From Cyanobacteriota bacterium (GTDB lineage: Bacteria > Cyanobacteriota > Cyanobacteriia > PCC-6307 > Cyanobiaceae), in NCBI GenBank assembly GCA_026389255.1, contig JAPLIF010000368.1, positions 1 to 10,062 on the forward strand: a stretch of DNA of 10,062 bases, written 5' to 3'. The translations under genes were made by a program, and so were the position numbers. A model generated the notes under the pieces. It made no database searches, was not told the origin of the DNA, and saw nothing but the letters and a program-made list of their open reading frames with translations. How positions within the stretch are numbered: position 1 is the stretch's first letter; every line of letters begins with the position of its first letter. Below, one piece after another: positions 6,582 through 10,062 of the stretch.

Positions 6582-6677
6582 ATGGCCCCGGTTCCCCTCG
6601 CCGCGCATGCCCAGGCGCACGACATCGCCCTGGTGACGAATAATCCCCGCAACTTTGTTTCCTCTACCTGGGCCTAA
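6582..6677 (+). pseudogene. C-terminal remnant of a second PIN-domain toxin
   Basis: The + frame read from 6582 gives LAAHAQAHDIALVTNNPRNF and then ends at TAA 6675. This closely matches the end of VapC-type PIN toxins: the 'IAAHA' helix with the preceding acidic motif, then 'LVTNN.REF'. The first three quarters, including the N-terminal catalytic Asp and the Glu, are absent in every + frame upstream, and the usual D before LLIAAHA is replaced (MAPVPLAAHA). It is a non-functional scrap. Just after its stop the glycogen phosphorylase remnant begins, so a junction lies at about 6677-6683. Confidence 0.6.
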
Positions 6678-6682
6678 GGGTC

Positions 6683-6864
6683 GGTTATTCCATGGCCAAG
6701 CTTATCTTCCGCTTCATCCAAGCAATCGCGGCGGTCATCAACAACGACCCGGATACCAACGGCCGGCCTGGAAGCTTCCGCCACCGGCAACATGAAGTTC
6801 TCCATGAATGGAGGGCATTCACCAGCGGCACCCTAGATGGTGCGAATGTCGAGATCCGTCAGCT
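6683..6864 (+). pseudogene. glgP: Glycogen phosphorylase remnant
   Basis: Frame 2 gives GYSMAKLIFRFIQAIAAVIN followed by NDPDTNGR. A neighbouring frame then gives EASATGNMKFSMNGG, and the first frame resumes with FTSGTLDGANVEIR. Placed in order, these match the C-terminal catalytic domain of glycogen/starch phosphorylase ('GYYMAK.I..LI..V..V.NNDP', 'ASGTGNMKF', 'IGTLDGANVEIR'). The lysine of NMKF is the pyridoxal-phosphate lysine. About 30 residues normally lying between the NNDP and ASGTGNMKF blocks are missing, and the frame changes twice, so the copy is dead. Nothing recognisable of the remaining domain follows; 6865-6969 holds no gene I can identify. A functional copy elsewhere in the genome would be expected. 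Confidence 0.85.
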
Positions 6865-6969
6865 CCGCGGCCATCACCCTCCATGGGAATGGCTGGAACA
6901 CCTTCCTGCTCTCCAGGTCCCCGTCGCTGGGGACCCAGCTGTCCAGTACTTCCCAAATTTATTACCACA

Positions 6970-7563
6970 ATGCAGAACGCCCAGGACCCCACCGGCGAGG
7001 TTTTTCTGATTCGCCACGGCGAGACCGAATGGAGTCTTTCGGGTCAGCACACCGGCAGCACCGACATTCCCCTCACCGACCATGGTGAAGCGGTGGCTGG
7101 CCTGCTCGCCCCGGTGTTGGCGGACCGCGACTTTTCCTTGGTGCTGTGCAGCCCCCTGCAGCGGGCGCGCCGAACCTGCGAACTGGCTGGCCTGGGCGGA
7201 CAAGCCAGCATCGATCCTGATCTGGTCGAGTGGAATTACGGCAGCTACGAAGGCCTAACACCCACGGCCATTCACGGGCTGCACCCGGGTTGGTTGGTGT
7301 TTCGTGATGGCTGCGCGGACGGGGAAAGCCCCGCCGAGGTGGGGGAACGGGTGGACCGCGTCATCCGCCGGGTTCGGCAGAACGGCGGCAGGGTGGCCCT
7401 GTTCGCCCATGGCCACGTGTTTCGGGTGTTTGTGGCCCGCTGGATCGAGCTTTCGCCCAGCTACGGAGCCCATTTCCTGCTCGACACCTCGACCCTCTCA
7501 ATCCTTTCCTATTACCGGGGCATGCCTGCGGTGAAGTGCTGGAACGCCCCCCTGGCACCGTGA
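6970..7563 (+). CDS. Histidine phosphatase, SHB17-like sugar-bisphosphatase candidate
   Basis: ATG 6970 gives 197 residues with the family motif near the N-terminus: FLIRHGETEWS (12-22), with H16 the phosphorylated histidine and R15 binding phosphate. LVEWNYGSYEG (85-95) carries the general acid E87. LFAHGH (144-149) supplies the second catalytic H147. The frame is open further upstream, but that part overlaps the glgP remnant. Within this broad family, the combination 'EWNYGSYEGLT', 'FRDGCADGES' and 'FAHGHVFRVFVARWIEL' is closest, from memory, to yeast SHB17-type sedoheptulose-1,7-bisphosphatases and relatives rather than to phosphoglycerate mutases. The substrate is an inference. It is convergent with the GH13 gene, with 29 bases between the stops, and no Shine-Dalgarno is evident. 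Confidence 0.85.
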   Translation: MQNAQDPTGEVFLIRHGETEWSLSGQHTGSTDIPLTDHGEAVAGLLAPVLADRDFSLVLCSPLQRARRTCELAGLGGQASIDPDLVEWNYGSYEGLTPTAIHGLHPGWLVFRDGCADGESPAEVGERVDRVIRRVRQNGGRVALFAHGHVFRVFVARWIELSPSYGAHFLLDTSTLSILSYYRGMPAVKCWNAPLAP

Positions 7564-7592
7564 GCCTGATTCTCCAAGGCCGGATGGCCTCC

Positions 7593-9428
7593 TTACTGCC
7601 GGTCCCAGTCCAGATCCAGCTTCACCGAGCCGCGGCGGGGCAGCAGGAAGGTGCGACAGACCAGATTCTCGTAAACGGGCTCCTGACCCCCAGAGCGCAG
7701 CACCACGAACTTGAAGCGAATCGGCCGTCCCGCCGATGCATCAAAACCGACTTCGGCGAACCAGACATCCCCGTTGATGAATTCCAGATGGGGGCACCGA
7801 TCGACATCCCAGGCCCCTAGTTCAGGGGCATCACCGCAGACGGCCATCACGTCGCCGGGATGGGTGACATAGTCATTGATTTGAAATTTGACCACCGTGG
7901 TGGCCTTTAGGGGTTCTCCCTGCACCGCAAGCACAACAGCACCCTTGGCTGGGATAGGGAGCTTGCGGATCGCCCCTTCAGCCACCACGAAGCTTTCACC
8001 CGTGAGCAGGCAGGTGTGGGGTCCTTCGGGAAGCCCGGTATGGTCAATGGCGCAGCAGGCGGCATCACCTTTGTTGACGGCTACGAACACCCGATTGTCG
8101 CGGTAATGGCGGGTGTAGGCATAGATCGTTGCTGAGATGTACTTCTGTCCATGCCGTCCGTAGGCAAGGGCGCGATTGGTTTTGCGCAACAGGGCCAGAC
8201 GGCGGATGATTGCCGACACTCTTGAGTCCGTCTCCCAGGACTCCATCATGGGTCGATTGTAGGGATCATTGCCACCATCGGTGTCGTTCACCAGATAGTG
8301 CTCGGTTCCATAGAACAGGCAGGGAATGCCACGCAGCGTTAGCAGCAGCACCGTGGCCAGCTCCAGGTCCCCGTGGCTGGAGCAGATGGAGAGAAAGCGG
8401 GGCATGTCGTGGTTTTCGATGAAGGTCACCAGCGCGGTGGAGCGCCTGTACACCGGATCCATCGCCAACACCTTCTCGATGAGGTGGAAGCCCCCTGGCT
8501 CCTGGCCGCTGAAGGCGGAGCGGATCGCCCCGGCAAGGGCGAAGTCGAGTACCGACACTCCCGTGTCGTTGGCATAGTGCAGATAACGCCGATCCCAGGG
8601 CGAACCGAAGCCATATTCCCCGAACAGAAACGTGTCGGGCTTGCTGGCCTGAATGTCCGCCACGAATTCCTGCCAGAACCACACCGGCATGTGCTTGAGG
8701 GTATCGATGCGCAAGGCATCAAAGCCAAGATCTAGCCAGGCCTTGATCGCGTTTTTTATGTATCGTCTGAAGTTGATATTTCGCTCATTGAAGGTGGCAA
8801 GTCCCAGCATCTCGTGATGAATCAATTGGAATTCATCATCCCAATCTGTGATTTCAGGATAGTGATGATAAAAATCATTGCTGTCCTGATGAAAATCGGC
8901 GAGCGGCAGGCCATCGTCCGTAACGACTCCCTTGCTGCCATGCAGTTGGGGAGAGCTGTGGTTGCATACGATATCGAGGACGATCTTGATGTCCCGCTCA
9001 TGGAGGGCTTCGATCATTCTGCGCAGGGTGACGCAAGTCTTCAATGAGGTCGATTCATCCTCTTTGACGAAATGGGGATTGACCCGCTTGAAGTCCTTGG
9101 TCCAGTAGCCGTGCATCGGTCCATGGCCATTCTCAATGGCATCCACCTGTTCAAACAGAGGAGAGAGCCAGACCGCTGTAATGCCAAGCTGCTTGAGGTA
9201 GTCGGCCTTCTCGATAATGCCCTCGAGATCTCCTCCCCAGTAGTGCCCCCAATGGGTGAGACTCGGATCATGGAGTCCCTGCTTGCTGATCCCATCATTG
9301 GCTCTGTTGCCATTAAAGAAGCGATCGATCACGATGAAGTAAATAGTCTCTTTTCGGAATTCCCCTTCCTTCTCGAACAGCTGGTCGGCTGATGGTTGCT
9401 TGGATGTACCTGAACCAACGGTTTCCAT
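7593..9428 (-). CDS. GH13 alpha-glucan hydrolase/transferase with C-terminal CBM20
   Basis: ATG 9428 gives 611 residues; a TTG at 9449 would add seven. Numbering below is from the TTG. The GH13 (beta/alpha)8 domain shows GGDLEGIIEKADYLKQLGI (72-90), DIVCNHSSP (159-167, region I), FDALRIDTLKH (243-253, nucleophile D249), FLFGEYGFG (274-282, acid/base E278) and FIENHDMPRF (343-352, D348), so the catalytic triad is complete. HGYWTKDFKRVNPHF and the overall pattern recall cyclodextrin glucanotransferase and maltogenic-amylase subfamilies. Residues about 518-615 are a CBM20 starch-binding domain (VVKFQINDYV, VCGDAPELGAWDVD, then the W563 region). There is no signal peptide, unlike secreted CGTases, so it probably acts on intracellular glycogen. 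Remnants of glgP and xfp on its flanks support a glycogen-use context. Confidence 0.9.
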   Translation of the reverse strand: METVGSGTSKQPSADQLFEKEGEFRKETIYFIVIDRFFNGNRANDGISKQGLHDPSLTHWGHYWGGDLEGIIEKADYLKQLGITAVWLSPLFEQVDAIENGHGPMHGYWTKDFKRVNPHFVKEDESTSLKTCVTLRRMIEALHERDIKIVLDIVCNHSSPQLHGSKGVVTDDGLPLADFHQDSNDFYHHYPEITDWDDEFQLIHHEMLGLATFNERNINFRRYIKNAIKAWLDLGFDALRIDTLKHMPVWFWQEFVADIQASKPDTFLFGEYGFGSPWDRRYLHYANDTGVSVLDFALAGAIRSAFSGQEPGGFHLIEKVLAMDPVYRRSTALVTFIENHDMPRFLSICSSHGDLELATVLLLTLRGIPCLFYGTEHYLVNDTDGGNDPYNRPMMESWETDSRVSAIIRRLALLRKTNRALAYGRHGQKYISATIYAYTRHYRDNRVFVAVNKGDAACCAIDHTGLPEGPHTCLLTGESFVVAEGAIRKLPIPAKGAVVLAVQGEPLKATTVVKFQINDYVTHPGDVMAVCGDAPELGAWDVDRCPHLEFINGDVWFAEVGFDASAGRPIRFKFVVLRSGGQEPVYENLVCRTFLLPRRGSVKLDLDWDRQ

Positions 9429-9449
9429 AATTGTGATCGCTGAGTTCAA

Positions 9450-9647
9450 CCAGCTTAGACATTTTGCCCTACTCGTGAGAACGGGGGGTTAAGGACGGCG
9501 CTGCAAGATGCGGCCCACAAGATCACCATCCTTCCCAGCCGTTATCTCCAGCCATTCCGGCATCGGGTTTCCCTCAAGCCCGTGACTCAGGTAAGGCGGA
9601 TCACTCAGGCGGGCTGATGGTTAATGGGCTGGTGCAGCTTTCTGTCG
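9450..9647. other. Gene-free spacer upstream of the GH13 gene
   Basis: I see no gene, tRNA, repeat or clear promoter here. The GH13 promoter must lie in its left part. Phosphoketolase-like coding begins only at about 9648; no further upstream piece of that protein could be read in any + frame. Confidence 0.5.
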
Positions 9648-9782
9648 GGTCCCGGCCATGGCGCCCCTGGGGTGCTGGGCCCCACCTACCTCGACAGCAG
9701 TGACAGCGAGGTCTACCCCGGTAAGAGCTAGGACGCCGAGGGGATGGACCGCTTCTTCAAGCAGTTCTCCTTTCCCTGCTGA
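9648..9782 (+). pseudogene. xfp: Phosphoketolase remnant
   Basis: One frame reads GPGHGAPGVLGPTYLDSSDS, EVYPGKS, a TAG stop at 9729-9731, then DAEGMDRFFKQFSFP, and stops again at 9780. This lines up with the thiamine-diphosphate domain of xylulose-5-phosphate/fructose-6-phosphate phosphoketolase ('GPGHGGPA...TYLEGTYSE.YP..SQDE.GM..LFKQFSFPGG'). Phosphoketolases are about 800 residues long, and only about 45 codons are left, interrupted by a stop. Conservation is high outside the stop, so the loss may be fairly recent. After 9783 nothing further is recognisable up to the ferredoxin promoter. Confidence 0.85.
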
Positions 9783-9889
9783 GCAGATAATCGCCAGGTC
9801 CTGCCGGCGGACCGCAGCCGCAGAAGCCGTCACCCGCTGATCCAGAGTCCATGTGTCCTGCCCGACCGGACCTTTTTGGGGTTTCGCCT

Positions 9890-9917
9890 TAAATAGATCC
9901 CATTCTGGCCTAAGAGG
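9890..9917 (+). promoter_or_regulatory. Putative -10 box and ribosome binding site of the ferredoxin gene
   Basis: A -10-like TAAATA (9890-9895) lies 26 bases before the start codon; no good -35 is seen 17 bases upstream. AAGAGG (9912-9917), four bases before ATG 9922, is a clear Shine-Dalgarno and supports that start. Confidence 0.4.
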
Positions 9918-9921
9918 TCCC

Positions 9922-10062
9922 ATGGCTGACTCCTTCACCATCAAGACGGAAGACGGCAAAACATTTACTTGTTCCTCTGACGTCTACATCCTCGATGCTG
10001 CTGAGGAGCAGGGCATTGACCTCCCCTACTCCTGTAGGGCTGGTGCCTGCAGCACCTGTGCT
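9922..10062 (+). CDS. petF: Plant-type [2Fe-2S] ferredoxin, 5' part
   Basis: Forty-seven codons are present before the window ends. The start ATG 9922 is backed by AAGAGG four bases upstream. The sequence [16 protein letters not shown] and [19 protein letters not shown], followed by RAGACSTC, carries three of the four cluster ligands (C38, C43, C46) in the C-x4-C-x2-C spacing of photosynthetic ferredoxins. The fourth cysteine would lie beyond the edge. Such ferredoxins take electrons from photosystem I and pass them to FNR and other enzymes in the cytoplasm. Cyanobacteria carry several paralogues, so the exact one is not decided. The gene is transcribed away from the phosphoketolase remnant. 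Confidence 0.92.
   Translation, partial: MADSFTIKTEDGKTFTCSSDVYILDAAEEQGIDLPYSCRAGACSTCA

Noticed and set aside
6474..6620. N-terminal extension of the AbrB-like gene from ATG 6620
   Set aside because: The extra residues run antisense to the PIN remnant and have no similarity to the family, so a later start was chosen.
9621..9959. Minus-strand reading frame of 112 codons
   Set aside because: It is antisense to the phosphoketolase remnant and the ferredoxin start, and shows no motif.
1..10062. CRISPR array, insertion sequence or rRNA
   Set aside because: No regularly spaced repeats, transposase motifs, terminal inverted repeats or rRNA-like sequence were seen.

Overview
The window looks like a chromosomal segment of a high-GC unicellular cyanobacterium of the Cyanobium/Synechococcus type. 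The evidence is a plant-type [2Fe-2S] ferredoxin start, a YgfZ and orotate phosphoribosyltransferase pair, a TM0106-type RecB-like nuclease, and a small secreted protein that resembles a picocyanobacterial conserved hypothetical. This placement is inferred from protein resemblance only.

Left part (1-3.7 kb, very GC-rich, housekeeping): the end of a RecB-like/RNase H-like nuclease gene (+) meets ygfZ (-) tail to tail with one base between the stop codons. ygfZ follows pyrE (-) after 10 bases, so these two probably form an operon. A small exported hypothetical protein (+) and an elongator-type tRNA-Met(CAU) follow.

Middle part (3.7-6.7 kb, accessory): directly after the tRNA lies a dense set of toxin-antitoxin-like pieces. 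In order they are: an AT-richer, overlapping two-gene pair (a small helical protein plus an ADP-ribosyltransferase-like protein); a DUF6088/AbiEi-like protein lacking its usual N-terminal winged helix; an apparently intact Phd/YefM-PIN (VapBC-type) pair; an orphan AbrB/MazE-like antitoxin; and the C-terminal scrap of a second PIN toxin. This has the look of an insertion and decay hotspot beside a tRNA gene. No integrase, insertion sequence or duplicated tRNA end is visible.

Right part (6.7-10.06 kb): a frameshifted scrap of glycogen phosphorylase, a histidine-phosphatase gene with features of sedoheptulose-bisphosphatase-like enzymes, an intact GH13 alpha-glucan enzyme with a C-terminal CBM20 domain and no signal peptide, a short scrap of phosphoketolase with an in-frame stop, and the start of a petF-type ferredoxin gene. 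The two gene scraps suggest that this spot once held a larger glycogen/sugar-phosphate gene group, of which the GH13 enzyme and perhaps the phosphatase survive.

The most promising candidate for an under-described system is the ART-like pair at 3867-4725. The most informative evolutionary signals are the two metabolic pseudogene fragments flanking the GH13/phosphatase block.
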